Assembly (NCBI RefSeq): GCF_004346195.1
Contig: NZ_SMAK01000003.1
Location: forward strand, 186,001-250,000
DNA: 64,000 bases
Direction of reading: 5' to 3'
Source: Tepidamorphus gemmatus
GTDB taxonomy: Bacteria; Pseudomonadota; Alphaproteobacteria; Rhizobiales; Tepidamorphaceae
Of the stretch, positions 34,175 to 43,121 are shown in pieces. The first letter of the stretch is position 1; each line of letters begins with the position of its first letter. The notes below the pieces were generated by a model that was not told where the DNA came from, ran no database searches, and worked only from the letters and a program-made list of their open reading frames with translations. Position numbers and translations under genes: made by a program.

Positions 34175-34696
34175 TCAGAACGGTTTCACCACCACGAGAA
34201 TGACGATGCCGATCATCAGCAGTGTCGGCACCTCGTTGAGGACGCGATAGAACGTCTGCGAGCGACGGTTGCGGTCCTCGGCGAACGCACGCACATGGGC
34301 GGACAACACGCCGTGCACAGCCGACAGGGCCAGCACCAGGACGAACTTGGCATGGAACCAGCCGGAGGCGAACCAGCCTCCCTCCCAGGCGAGCCACAGC
34401 CCCACCGCCCACGTCACAACCATCGCCGGATTGATGATCGCCCGCAGCAACCGGCGCTCCATCACCTTGAAGGTCTCCGACTGCGCCGAGCCAGGCGGTG
34501 CCGCACAATGATAGACGAACAGCCGCGGCAGATAGAGCATCCCCGCCATCCACGCGATGACGGCGATGACATGCAGCGCCTTGAACCATGGATAGAGCCC
34601 GGAAGGCTGCCACAGCACCAGAACGGCCAGGAGTCCCGCCGCGGCCGCCACACCGATCACCGCCCGCATCGCGATCCGAGAGCGGGGTGCGGTCAT
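34175..34696 (-). CDS. hemJ: protoporphyrinogen IX oxidase HemJ
   Basis: A 173-aa membrane protein of the HemJ/CopD family, which oxidises protoporphyrinogen IX in bacteria lacking HemG and HemY. Four or five membrane helices are visible (about 11-30, 40-62, 86-105, 117-135 and 155-172). The conserved heme-ligand region [23 protein letters not shown] contains His42. It overlaps the stop of hemE as ATGA, so uroporphyrinogen decarboxylase and protoporphyrinogen oxidase are made together. The gene order hemE-hemJ-rho is usual in alphaproteobacteria. Confidence 0.93.
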   Translation of the reverse strand: MTAPRSRIAMRAVIGVAAAAGLLAVLVLWQPSGLYPWFKALHVIAVIAWMAGMLYLPRLFVYHCAAPPGSAQSETFKVMERRLLRAIINPAMVVTWAVGLWLAWEGGWFASGWFHAKFVLVLALSAVHGVLSAHVRAFAEDRNRRSQTFYRVLNEVPTLLMIGIVILVVVKPF

Positions 34697-35736
34697 CTGC
34701 CGACAGCCCTCAGCCTCGCCAACATCCGCTCGACATGCTCCACAGGCGTTTCGGGCAGGATGCCGTGACCGAGATTGAAGATCAGCCGGCCGCCCCCGAG
34801 CGCCGCGAGTATCCCGTCAACGGCCGCATCCACCGCGGCGCCCCCGGCCAACAGTGCCAACGGATCGAGATTCCCCTGAACCGCGACACGCGGTTGCAAT
34901 CGATCCCGCGCAAAACCGAGCGGCATCGACCAGTCGAGGCCGATTGCATCGACCCCGGTCCCCTCGACATAGGCCACGGCCCGGGCTCCCGCGCCTCTCG
35001 GAAAGCCGATGATGCGCGCCGCCGGAAATTCGGCGCGCACCAGATCGACGATCCGCCGCGTCGGCGCGATCGACCACCGCGCAAAGCCCTCTTCGGTGAG
35101 GATCCCCGCCCAGGTATCGAAGATCTGCACCGCATCCGCGCCCGCGCGCAGCTGGGCGACGAGATAGCGGGCCGACGCCTCGACAAGGATGTCGATCAGC
35201 CGCTGGAAGGTCTGCGGATCCCGATACGCCATCAGCCGTGCCGGTCGCTGATCATCCGTGCCCTGCCCGGCGACCATGTAGGTTGCAACCGTCCACGGTG
35301 CCCCGCAGAAGCCGAGCAATGTCGTTTCCGAGGGCAGACGGGCGCGAACGCGCTCGACCGTCTCTATCACCGGCGCGAGATGCGCTTCGACGCGGGAAGG
35401 ATCGAGACGGTTAAGCTGTGCGGATGTCGCGATCGGCTCGAGCCGCGGCCCTTCGCCAGCGACGAACCGGACCGACTGTCCGAGTGCATCGGGCACGACA
35501 AGGATGTCGGAGAACAGGATCGCTGCGTCGAAGCCGAACCGCCGGATCGGCTGCAGCGTCACCTCACACGCCCATTCCGGGCTGTAGCACAGCTCGAGGA
35601 ACGAGGAGAACCGCTCGCGAACCTCGCGATACTCCGCCAGATAGCGCCCTGCCTGGCGCATCAACCAGACCGGCGGGCTCGCCAGCACCTCACCGGCGAG
35701 TACCCGCATCACCGGCCTGACCGTCTGTTCATTCAA
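34693..35736 (-). CDS. hemE: uroporphyrinogen decarboxylase
   Basis: A 347-aa TIM-barrel enzyme of heme synthesis. The substrate-binding N-terminal motif [17 protein letters not shown], the [13 protein letters not shown] block with a conserved Asp, and [13 protein letters not shown] are all present. The start is uncertain. I favour TTG 35736 (then [15 protein letters not shown]), which gives normal length; ATG 35709 has a weak AGG upstream, and GTG 35808 would extend into the origin region. Its upstream edge borders the predicted oriC, as in Caulobacter. Confidence 0.95.
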   Translation of the reverse strand: MNEQTVRPVMRVLAGEVLASPPVWLMRQAGRYLAEYREVRERFSSFLELCYSPEWACEVTLQPIRRFGFDAAILFSDILVVPDALGQSVRFVAGEGPRLEPIATSAQLNRLDPSRVEAHLAPVIETVERVRARLPSETTLLGFCGAPWTVATYMVAGQGTDDQRPARLMAYRDPQTFQRLIDILVEASARYLVAQLRAGADAVQIFDTWAGILTEEGFARWSIAPTRRIVDLVRAEFPAARIIGFPRGAGARAVAYVEGTGVDAIGLDWSMPLGFARDRLQPRVAVQGNLDPLALLAGGAAVDAAVDGILAALGGGRLIFNLGHGILPETPVEHVERMLARLRAVGR

Positions 35737-36090
35737 CAGAGTCAATAGACAGGAGTCCTGTGATTCCGATTCCTTGTGCGCCGATTGGGGGGATCGGCGC
35801 CTGTCCACATCCTCCTATAGCAGCCTCGAGGACAAGTCGCGATGGAAACCGCCTCGGCGGGACCGCCGATGGCAGCGGCGAAGTTTACTGTTCATCAACC
35901 ATTCCGGTCGCCCGACCGGTCGAGGCTGGCGGCGCGTTAACGCTTTGTTAACGCAATCAACTGTCGGTCTGACGACTCGTCCTCGGCGGAAGAAGCTGTT
36001 GATGCCGTCGTGGGATCGGCGCTAAGTCAGCGGACGGCGCGGGCGATGAGGCGCCGCAATGCTGGCGTTCTCCACAGGCGTCCACATCTC
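35737..36090. other. predicted chromosomal origin of replication (oriC)
   Basis: A 354-bp gene-free stretch between hemE and the DUF299 regulator, the same flanking pair as the C. crescentus origin. It holds a full CtrA box TTAACGCTTTGTTAAC (35937-35952). Five GANTC methylation sites lie at 35739, 35753, 35762, 35768 and 35974. DnaA-like boxes are TTCTCCACA (36068-36076), CTGTCCACA (35801-35809) and the weaker GCGTCCACA (36078-36086). A comparatively A/T-rich patch lies at about 35881-35905. Two inverted repeats (ACAGGA/TCCTGT at 35749-35761 and GCCGAT/ATCGGC at 35780-35798) lie at the hemE side. Exact limits are inferred. Confidence 0.8.
35937..35952. promoter_or_regulatory. CtrA binding site within oriC
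   Basis: TTAACGCTTTGTTAAC matches the full TTAA-N7-TTAA(C) CtrA consensus exactly. In Caulobacter CtrA binding at such boxes in oriC blocks replication start. It is the only full CtrA box I found between annotated genes in the window. Confidence 0.85.
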
Positions 36091-36918
36091 ATGCCGCACC
36101 GTGTGCAAAGCTATGTCCACCTGCATCTGGTGTCGGATGCAACCGGCGAGACGCTGATCGCTGTGGCGCGCGCGGCCGCCGCGCAATATGCCTCCGTCCG
36201 CGCCATCGAACATGTCTATCCGCTGGTGCGGGCGCCCAAGCAGCTCGACCGTGTCATTGCCGAGATCGAGGCGGCGCCCGGCATCGTGCTCTACACCCTG
36301 ATCAATCCCGAGCTCAGTGAGCGGCTGGAAGCCAAGTGCCAGGAATTCGGCGCTCCCTGCGTGTCGGTGCTCGCGCCGGTGCTCGGGGTGTTCCGATCCT
36401 ATCTCGGTACCGAATCGACGCCCCGCATCGGCGGCCAGCATGTCCTGAACGCGGAATATTTCCGCCGTATCGACGCGCTCAACTACACGCTGCTGCACGA
36501 TGATGGCCAGATGACCGAGGATCTGGAGGACGCCGACGTCGTGCTCATCGGCGTCAGCCGCACCTCGAAGACGCCGACCAGCATCTATCTCGCCAATCGC
36601 GGCATCAAGACCGCCAACATTCCCCTCGTTCCGGGTATTCCGTTGCCAGGCAATCTCGAAACGCTGAACAGGCCGCTGGTCGTCGGCCTCGTCGCAAGTC
36701 CGGAACGGATCGTGCAGATCCGTCAGAACCGGCTCCTGTCGCTGAACGCCAGCGACGATTCGGCCTATGTCGACCGCGCCGCCGTCGCCGAGGAGATCGC
36801 CCAGACCCGACGCCTGTGCGCCCGCCATGGCTGGCCGACGATTGACGTCACCCGCCGATCAATCGAGGAAACCGCCGCTGCCATACTGGCCCTGATACAG
36901 GAACGCCGCCATGTCTGA
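36091..36918 (+). CDS. DUF299 pyruvate,phosphate dikinase regulatory protein
   Basis: A 275-aa bifunctional serine/threonine kinase and phosphorylase of the DUF299 (PPSR/PDRP) family, which switches PEP synthase or pyruvate,phosphate dikinase. From ATG 36091 it opens [21 protein letters not shown], split by the family histidines, and the nucleotide-binding loop is [11 protein letters not shown] (about 150-160). [10 protein letters not shown] and [12 protein letters not shown] follow. In alphaproteobacteria the partner is usually pyruvate,phosphate dikinase, but that gene is not in the window. It borders oriC and overlaps maf by 8 bp. Confidence 0.95.
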   Translation: MPHRVQSYVHLHLVSDATGETLIAVARAAAAQYASVRAIEHVYPLVRAPKQLDRVIAEIEAAPGIVLYTLINPELSERLEAKCQEFGAPCVSVLAPVLGVFRSYLGTESTPRIGGQHVLNAEYFRRIDALNYTLLHDDGQMTEDLEDADVVLIGVSRTSKTPTSIYLANRGIKTANIPLVPGIPLPGNLETLNRPLVVGLVASPERIVQIRQNRLLSLNASDDSAYVDRAAVAEEIAQTRRLCARHGWPTIDVTRRSIEETAAAILALIQERRHV

Positions 36919-37543
36919 TGCCACGCCGTCCCCGTTCTGCCGCGAGCCGATCGTGCTCGCGTCCGCCAGCGCGGCGCGGATCGCCATGCTGCGCGCCGCG
37001 GGCCTCGCCATCACGGCCATTCCCTCCGGACTCGATGAACGCGCGATGATTGCGGCGATGGCCGGTGATCAGGGCGCCCTGCCACCCGCCGATGTCGCGG
37101 CAGTGCTCGCCGAGGCCAAGGCGCAGACCGTCTCGGCCTCGCATCGCGGACGGATCGTCATCGGCGCAGACCAGACGCTCGACCTTGATGGCGAACTGTT
37201 CGTCAAGGCCGAAAGTCGCGACGAGCTGATCCGCAACCTGCAGCGGTTGCGTGGCCGGATGCACGCCCTGCATTCGGCGGTCGCGGTGGCCCGGGACGGC
37301 GAGACCCTGTGGTCGCTTACCGAGACCGCCTGGATGACCATGCGGATGTTTTCGCCGGAGTTTCTCGGCCGCTATGTCACCGCCGCCGGCCCGGCTGCCC
37401 TCGCCAGCGTCGGCGGTTACCAGATCGAGGGGCCGGGCGTGCAGCTGTTCGACCGCATCGACGGCGACTGGTTCGTGATCCTTGGCCTGCCGCTGCGCCC
37501 GCTCCTGACCGAGCTGCGCCGTCTCGGCGTGCTGGAGACGTGA
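36911..37543 (+). CDS. maf: Maf-like nucleotide pyrophosphatase
   Basis: A 210-aa Maf/HAM1-type fold that hydrolyses nucleoside triphosphates (dTTP, UTP or modified pyrimidine/guanine nucleotides) to monophosphates. The start [17 protein letters not shown] is the conserved LASxSxxR loop, and [11 protein letters not shown] and GGYQIEGPG follow. It overlaps the DUF299 gene and runs into aroE after 2 bp, so all genes from 36091 to at least coaE look like one transcript. House-cleaning or septum function cannot be told apart from sequence. Confidence 0.92.
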   Translation: MSDATPSPFCREPIVLASASAARIAMLRAAGLAITAIPSGLDERAMIAAMAGDQGALPPADVAAVLAEAKAQTVSASHRGRIVIGADQTLDLDGELFVKAESRDELIRNLQRLRGRMHALHSAVAVARDGETLWSLTETAWMTMRMFSPEFLGRYVTAAGPAALASVGGYQIEGPGVQLFDRIDGDWFVILGLPLRPLLTELRRLGVLET

Positions 37544-37545
37544 AC

Positions 37546-38385
37546 ATGATGCCGCTCAAACGTGCCTGTGTCGTCGGCTGGCCGGCCAAGCATTCCCGCT
37601 CGCCGCTGATCCATCGTCATTGGCTTGCCGAGCACGGAATTGCCGGCGACTACCAGATCGAGGAGATCGGCCCGGACGACTTTCCCACTTTCATACGGTC
37701 GCTGGCGGACCACGGCTATGTCGGCTGCAACGTCACCGTTCCGCACAAGCTGGCGGCTGCCGCCGCCATGTCGCGGCTTGATGCCGCCGCAGCTGCCCTC
37801 GATGCCGTCAACACCGTCTGGTACGACGGCAACGAGCTGTGCGGCGACAATACCGACGTGCACGGCTTTCTCGCCAATCTCGACGACGCGGCGCCTGGCT
37901 GGGATGCGAGGCTCGAGAAGGCCGTCGTCCTTGGAGCCGGCGGCGCGGCGCGCGCCGTGGTCCTCGCGCTGATCCGGCGTGGCGCGCGCCGCATCGAAAT
38001 CGTCAACCGCTCGCCTGCCCGCGCCGACGATCTCGCTGCGGCATGGTCCGACCGCGCACATGCCCTGCCTTGGTCCGACCTGCCCGAGGCACTGGACGGC
38101 GCCGCGCTCCTCGTCAATACCACCTCGCTCGGCATGGCGGGCATGCCGCCGCTCGCCATCGACCTGTCGCCACTGCCCGGCGATGCGGTCGTCAACGATA
38201 TCGTCTACGTTCCGCTCGAGACGGGTCTTCTTGCCGCGGCACGCCGGCGCGGCCTGCACGTGGTCGATGGTCTCGGCATGCTGCTGCATCAGGCCGTGCC
38301 CGGCTTCGAACGCTGGTTCGGTATCCGGCCGGCGGTGACGCCGGCCCTGCGCATGCTCGTTGAGCAGAGCATCGGAGGCCAGTGA
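37546..38385 (+). CDS. aroE: shikimate dehydrogenase
   Basis: A 279-aa NADP-dependent enzyme of aromatic amino acid synthesis. SRSPLIHRHWL binds shikimate, and Lys in TVPHKLAAA and Asp in GDNTDVHGF are the catalytic pair. The nucleotide-binding motif is GAGGAARAV, followed by VNRSPARA, which favours NADP. Tandem ATGs at 37546 and 37549 leave the start open by one residue. The stop overlaps the coaE start by one base. Confidence 0.96.
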   Translation: MMPLKRACVVGWPAKHSRSPLIHRHWLAEHGIAGDYQIEEIGPDDFPTFIRSLADHGYVGCNVTVPHKLAAAAAMSRLDAAAAALDAVNTVWYDGNELCGDNTDVHGFLANLDDAAPGWDARLEKAVVLGAGGAARAVVLALIRRGARRIEIVNRSPARADDLAAAWSDRAHALPWSDLPEALDGAALLVNTTSLGMAGMPPLAIDLSPLPGDAVVNDIVYVPLETGLLAAARRRGLHVVDGLGMLLHQAVPGFERWFGIRPAVTPALRMLVEQSIGGQ

Positions 38386-39011
38386 TGTTCCTGATCGGTC
38401 TCACCGGATCGATCGGCATGGGCAAGTCCGCCACCGGCCGGATGTTCGCATCCCGCGGCATTCCGGTGCACGACGCCGACGCGCAGGTGCACGAGCTCTA
38501 TCAGGCCGAAGCCGTGGCGCCGATCCGCGAGGCCTTTCCCGCCGCTGTGGTGGAAACGGGCGTCGATCGCGAGCGTCTGTCGCAGATTGTCGTCGGCGAT
38601 CGTGCCGCGCTGCGGCGGCTCGAGGCGATCGTTCATCCGCTGGTGCGGGCGCGTGAGCGCCGGTTTCTCGACCGCTGCTTTGCAGCGGGGCACCGCCATG
38701 TTGTGCTCGAGGTGCCGCTGCTGTTCGAGACCGGCGGCGACCGGCGTGTCGATGCCGTCGTCGTCACCTCGGCCCCCGCGGACGTGCAGCGCCGCCGTGT
38801 CCTGGCGCGCGGCGGGATGACCGAGGCGAAGCTCGAGGCGATTCTCGCCCGGCAACTGCCCGACCGCGACAAGCGCCGCCGCGCGCATTTCATTGTCGAT
38901 ACCGGCCGCAGCTTCGCCTTCGCGGAGAAACAGGTGGACGACATCCTGCGCGCCATTGCAGCCTGCCCCGGCAATGCCTATCGAAGGGGGGCGCCGATCA
39001 GCGACGGGTGA
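38385..39011 (+). CDS. coaE: dephospho-CoA kinase
   Basis: A 208-aa P-loop kinase for the last step of CoA synthesis. Walker A is GSIGMGKS near the N-terminus, with VHDADAQVHELY and EVPLLFETG following. I chose ATG 38385, six bases after GGAGG (38374-38378) and overlapping the aroE stop; GTG at 38382 is too close to that site. The last 20 residues are variable. CoA synthesis also appears at 50.9 kb (coaA). Confidence 0.96.
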   Translation: MFLIGLTGSIGMGKSATGRMFASRGIPVHDADAQVHELYQAEAVAPIREAFPAAVVETGVDRERLSQIVVGDRAALRRLEAIVHPLVRARERRFLDRCFAAGHRHVVLEVPLLFETGGDRRVDAVVVTSAPADVQRRRVLARGGMTEAKLEAILARQLPDRDKRRRAHFIVDTGRSFAFAEKQVDDILRAIAACPGNAYRRGAPISDG

Positions 39012-39054
39012 CCAGGACGGCCCCCGGGCGCTGCCGGAGGACGGAACCCCGCCG

Positions 39055-39771
39055 ATGCGCGAGATCGTGCTGGATACCGAAACGACGGGGCTCGATCCCC
39101 GCAATGGCGACCGCATCGTCGAGATCGGTGGCGTCGAGCTGCTCAACCACATCCCCACCGGTCGCACCATCCATCTCTACATCAACCCCGAGCGCGACAT
39201 GCCCGCCGAAGCCTTCGCCGTGCACGGGCTCTCGACGGAATTCCTGGCCGACAAGCCGCGCTTCGCCGATGTCGCGGCGACGCTTCTCGATTTCATTGCC
39301 GACGCCAGGCTGGTCATCCACAATGCCAGCTTCGACCTGGCTTTCCTGAACGCCGAGCTGAGCCGCTGCGGCCTGCCGCCGATCCCGTTCGAGCGGGCGG
39401 TCGATACGCTGATGCTCGCCAGGCGTCGCAATCCGGGCGCACCGAACAGCCTCGACGCGCTCTGTCAGCGCTACGGGATCGACAATTCGCGGCGCGAGAA
39501 GCACGGCGCGCTGCTCGATTCCGAACTGCTCGCGGAGGTCTATATCGAGCTGCTCGGCGGCCGCCAGGCGCGGCTCGAACTGGTCGAGACGGAACAGGCC
39601 GGAGCAATGGCCGCCGCGATGGTCAGGCCGCGGCCTCAACCGCTGCCGCCGCGCATCACGGCGGCGGAGATCGAGGCGCACGCGGCGTTCGTGTCGAGCC
39701 TCGGCGGCGAGGCGATCTGGCTGCGCTACCGGACGGCAGACCTGAAACCCGAAGGCGGCGGCGATCTCTGA
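39055..39771 (+). CDS. dnaQ: DNA polymerase III subunit epsilon
   Basis: A 238-aa proofreading 3'-5' exonuclease. The Exo I motif LDTETTGLD (Asp7, Glu9), Exo II HNASFDLAFLN and Exo III HGALLDSELLAEVY are complete, so the DEDDh set is intact. The C-terminal segment beyond about residue 185 includes the clamp/polymerase-binding part. The start at 39055 (MREIVLDTETTGLD) is the family start. It ends a run of genes from the origin side; 116 bp of convergent gap without a clear hairpin precedes secB. Confidence 0.97.
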   Translation: MREIVLDTETTGLDPRNGDRIVEIGGVELLNHIPTGRTIHLYINPERDMPAEAFAVHGLSTEFLADKPRFADVAATLLDFIADARLVIHNASFDLAFLNAELSRCGLPPIPFERAVDTLMLARRRNPGAPNSLDALCQRYGIDNSRREKHGALLDSELLAEVYIELLGGRQARLELVETEQAGAMAAAMVRPRPQPLPPRITAAEIEAHAAFVSSLGGEAIWLRYRTADLKPEGGGDL

Positions 39772-39887
39772 GCCGGCGACGGCGCCGCGACCCGCATTGG
39801 CGCGAACGGAAGGTTCCCTACCCTGTCGCTGTCACCCCGGCCGGACACGGCGCGGCCCGCGATCGGGATGCCGCCGCGGTGCCGGCC

Positions 39888-40379
39888 TCAGGCGTTGGCG
39901 GCCTGCTGGGCGGCGCGCTGGCGGTAGAGGTGGGCGAAGTCGATCATGCCGAGCATGACCGGCGGGAAACCGCCCGAGGAGATCGTCTCGGCGACGATCT
40001 GCCGCGCGAACGGGAAGAGAAGGCGCGGGCATTCGATCAGGATGAACGGATGCAGCTGTTCCTGTGGCACGTTGCGGATACGGAACACGCCGGCATAGAC
40101 GAGTTCCAGGTTGAAGATTACCGCATCTGCCTCGACCGCGCGCGCCTCGAGCTTCAGCTCGACCTCGACGCCGAGATCGCCGACCGGCTGGGCATTGACC
40201 TGGACGTTGAAGTTGATGCTGGGCTGCTTCGGCCGCTGGTCGGTCATCGACCCGGGCGCCTTCGGGTTCTCGAAGGACAGGTCCTTGATGTACTGTGCGA
40301 GGACATCGAGGCTCGGACCGGCCTGCGCAGCCTGCGCCTGTGCCGCCGCCGCGTTGCCGTTGCCGTTTTCGTTCGCCAT
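39888..40379 (-). CDS. secB: protein-export chaperone SecB
   Basis: A 163-aa tetrameric chaperone that keeps preproteins unfolded and hands them to SecA. The core YIKDLSFENPKAP is diagnostic and ILIECPRLLFPFARQIVAETISSGGFPP (in blocks) follows. The start at 40379 (MANENGNGNAAAAQ) gives the usual short, flexible N-terminus. It is on the minus strand next to fxsA, with 108 bp between. Confidence 0.97.
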   Translation of the reverse strand: MANENGNGNAAAAQAQAAQAGPSLDVLAQYIKDLSFENPKAPGSMTDQRPKQPSINFNVQVNAQPVGDLGVEVELKLEARAVEADAVIFNLELVYAGVFRIRNVPQEQLHPFILIECPRLLFPFARQIVAETISSGGFPPVMLGMIDFAHLYRQRAAQQAANA

Positions 40380-40487
40380 GCAGTGGTCCTCGGTCTGGGA
40401 AGGGTCTCGGCCCGTTTCGGGGAGGCTGGCTAGCACGTCGCCCCGTCCCCGGCAAGTTCGTGCGCCGGATCGCGATCCGCCCGGGCG

Positions 40488-41030
40488 TCAGCCCTTCCGT
40501 TCGCGCCAGGGCGAGGGCGCCCGCGGCTGGCCGTTGCCCGCGCCGGTCCGGTCCGTGTCGTCGATCTCGCAGGCGTCGAGCTCGATGATGTCAGGTCCGT
40601 AGCGTGCGCCGCTCCGGCGGTCGGCAGCCCGCTGCATCATGCCGTCCGGGCCGATGACGATGGCATGCCGTACCAGCCACCCACCGACTGCGGTGACGAG
40701 GCGCGCTCTCAGCGCGGGGATCAGCAGCGCGAAGCCGATTGCATCGGTGAGGAAGCCAGGCGTCAGCAGCAATACGCCGGCGAACAGGATCGCCAGCCCC
40801 TCCGCCATCGGGCCGGCGGGTATGCGCCCGGCGTCGAAGTCGGCGCGCGCCCGCTGCAGCGTCGCGAGTCCCTGTCGACGGACAAGTGTGGCGCCCGCGA
40901 TCGCGGTGAGCACGACGATGGCGATCGTCGCCAGCACGCCGATCTGGCCGCCCACCAGGATGAACAGGGCGATCTCGCAGAGCGGCAACGCAATGAACAG
41001 GCTGAGCAGCACAAGCGGCATGGCGGACAT
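40488..41030 (-). CDS. fxsA: FxsA family membrane protein
   Basis: A 180-aa FxsA protein, named for relieving phage T7 exclusion in E. coli; its normal role is unknown. ATG 41030 has AGGAG six bases upstream. Three or four membrane helices are visible (about 4-24, 27-48, 75-110), with CEIALFILVGGQIGVLATI, TLVRRQG and the ending GFLTDAIGFALLIPALR typical of the family. The tail from about 125 is hydrophilic. It is divergent from the Tim44-domain gene. Confidence 0.9.
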   Translation of the reverse strand: MSAMPLVLLSLFIALPLCEIALFILVGGQIGVLATIAIVVLTAIAGATLVRRQGLATLQRARADFDAGRIPAGPMAEGLAILFAGVLLLTPGFLTDAIGFALLIPALRARLVTAVGGWLVRHAIVIGPDGMMQRAADRRSGARYGPDIIELDACEIDDTDRTGAGNGQPRAPSPWRERKG

Positions 41031-41169
41031 CTGTCTCTCCTGGCGCATCCGGATGGCTGCGTCGCAGCGATCGTACTGGATTGCCGGACACTCTAACTTA
41101 CATAGTGGACAGAGGCGTCGGGCGTATTCATCCTTGGCGCGGGCACCGATTCCCGATAGACGGGTCGCG

Positions 41170-41871
41170 ATGAACGGCTTTTTCGATTTCTACACGATCC
41201 TCTTCCTGGTGCTCGCCGTGGTCATCTTCCTGCGGCTGCGCAGCGTGCTGGGCCGTCGCACCGGCAGCGAACGGCCGCCATTCGACCCGTATTCGCCGTC
41301 GAAACCGAACGGTGCCGCCTCCGACAAGGTGATCGCGCTGCCGCAGCGCGATTCCGCCGACGCGCCGCCGGCTTCCGAACCGGAGCCCGACTTCTCCGAG
41401 ATCGCCAAGGCAGATTCCGATCTCGGCAAGGCCCTCGCTGCCCTGCGCGCGGCCGACCGCAGCTTCGATCCGAAGCGGTTCATCGAAGGTGCCAAGCTTG
41501 CTTACGAGATGATCGTCACGGCCTTTGCCGAGGGCGATCGCAAGACGCTGAAGAACCTGTTGAGCCGCGAGGTCTATGACGGCTTTGTCGCTGCGATCGC
41601 CGATCGCGAATCGCGCGGCGAGACGGTCACCTCGAACTTCGTCGCCATCGACAAGGCCGAGATCACCGAAGCGGCGCTGCGCGGCCGTACCGCCCAGATT
41701 ACGGTGCGCTTCGTCTCGCAGCTGATCACCGCGACCCGGGACAAGGACGGCACCGTCATTCAAGGCGACCCGAATGCCGTTGCGGAGGTTACCGACATCT
41801 GGACATTCGCCCGCGACGTCGGGTCGCGGGATCCCAACTGGAAGCTTGTTGCCACAGAGTCGGCCGAATAG
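41170..41871 (+). CDS. Tim44/TimA domain inner-membrane protein
   Basis: A 233-aa protein with one N-terminal membrane anchor (FFDFYTILFLVLAVVIFLRL, about residues 3-22), a disordered linker with Pro/Ser/Glu (30-80), and a Tim44-like domain from about 95 to the end (FIEGAKLAYEMIVTAFAEGD, then the TVRFVSQLITATRDKDG strands). Alphaproteobacterial TimA-type proteins are thought to resemble the ancestor of mitochondrial Tim44 and to act at the inner membrane. It overlaps the 5' end of mltA. Confidence 0.9.
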   Translation: MNGFFDFYTILFLVLAVVIFLRLRSVLGRRTGSERPPFDPYSPSKPNGAASDKVIALPQRDSADAPPASEPEPDFSEIAKADSDLGKALAALRAADRSFDPKRFIEGAKLAYEMIVTAFAEGDRKTLKNLLSREVYDGFVAAIADRESRGETVTSNFVAIDKAEITEAALRGRTAQITVRFVSQLITATRDKDGTVIQGDPNAVAEVTDIWTFARDVGSRDPNWKLVATESAE

Positions 41872-43093
41872 CCGCGCCGCGAGCGGCCTGGCGCCGCCGT
41901 CGCGCCGTCGGCAGGCGCCGCTCATCGCGGCGGCGGTCATGGCGGCGGCCGGTATTGCGGGCCTGGTGGCGTGGTGGTGGAGGGCAGCCGATCCGATGTC
42001 GGCCCATCCGATCGTGGCCGCCGGGCACCGGCTCATTCCGGTTGCTTTTCGCGATATCCCCGGCTTTGCGGACGACCGCTTTGGTCCGGCCTTCACGGCC
42101 TTCCTGAGGTCGTGCGGGCAGGCGCGGCAGACCCGTCCCGAATCGTTCGACGCGGTCTGCCTCAGGGCGCTCGCGGCCGGCACGGCCGTCGACGACGCGG
42201 CGGCGCGCACCTTCTTCGAGGCCGAGTTCCTGCCCCATCGGGTCGAGCCGTCCGACGGCGCGGGACTGGTGACCGCCTACTACGAACCGGTCGTGCCGGG
42301 TTCGCGCGTGCCGACCGCACGCTTTCGCGAACCCCTCTACCGGCTGCCCGACGATCTGGTGCCGGTCAACGACGCCAACCGGCCGGAGGGCTGGGACGAA
42401 TCGCTGAGCTGGGGTCGCAGGACGGAGGCCGGCCTCGAGCCGTTTCCGACGCGTGCAGAGATCGATGCGGGGGCGCTCGACGGCGTGGTCGAACCGCTCG
42501 CCTATGTCGAGGACGCCGTCGAGGCGTTCTTCATCCACATCCAGGGCTCGACACGGATCGCCCTGCCGGACGGCTCGACCATGCGCATCGGCTTCGCCGG
42601 CAAGAACGGCTGGCCCTATACCTCGGTCGGACGCTACATGCAGGACAACGGTCTCGTGCCGCCGCAGGGCCTATCCATGGACGGGCTGCGCGCCTTTTTC
42701 CGCGAAGATCTCGCGCGGGCGCGGTCGCTGATGCAGGTGAACCGGTCCTACATCTTCTTCCGCGAGATCGCTGGCCTCGACCTGGAGCTCGGACCGATCG
42801 GCGGCGAGGGCGTTCCCCTGACCGCAGGGCGTTCGGTCGCCGTCGACACGGCCTTTCATCGCTACGGCACGCCGGTCTTCGTCGATGCCGCGATCCAGAC
42901 CGGCCCGGAACGCTCGCTCGAGCCGTTTCGGCGGCTGATGATCGCCCAGGATACCGGTTCGGCAATCAGGGGTCCTGCGCGTCTCGACCTGTTCTGGGGC
43001 ACCGGGGCGGAGGCCGGATCGGTTGCCGGCGGCATCAAGGCGCCGGCGGATGTCTACGTGCTGCTGCCACGCGGCGGCAGACCTGGCGACTGA
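41849..43093 (+). CDS. mltA: membrane-bound lytic transglycosylase MltA
   Basis: A 414-aa (from this start) lytic murein transglycosylase of the MltA family. A membrane segment (IAAAVMAAAGIAGLVAWWW) precedes the catalytic part. GLVTAYYEPVVPGS, VEAFFIHIQGSTRI, GKNGWPYTSVGRYM, YIFFREI and the 3D-domain segment with the catalytic Asp, IAQDTGSAIRGPARLDLFWG, are all present. The start is uncertain: TTG 41849 overlaps the previous gene and keeps the anchor, and ATG 41939 would cut it. It lies in the Tim44-mltA-Smr-XRE run. Confidence 0.9.
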   Translation: MPQSRPNSRAASGLAPPSRRRQAPLIAAAVMAAAGIAGLVAWWWRAADPMSAHPIVAAGHRLIPVAFRDIPGFADDRFGPAFTAFLRSCGQARQTRPESFDAVCLRALAAGTAVDDAAARTFFEAEFLPHRVEPSDGAGLVTAYYEPVVPGSRVPTARFREPLYRLPDDLVPVNDANRPEGWDESLSWGRRTEAGLEPFPTRAEIDAGALDGVVEPLAYVEDAVEAFFIHIQGSTRIALPDGSTMRIGFAGKNGWPYTSVGRYMQDNGLVPPQGLSMDGLRAFFREDLARARSLMQVNRSYIFFREIAGLDLELGPIGGEGVPLTAGRSVAVDTAFHRYGTPVFVDAAIQTGPERSLEPFRRLMIAQDTGSAIRGPARLDLFWGTGAEAGSVAGGIKAPADVYVLLPRGGRPGD

Positions 43094-43121
43094 CCGGTCC
43101 AGGGCGAGCGAGTGCCGTGCC

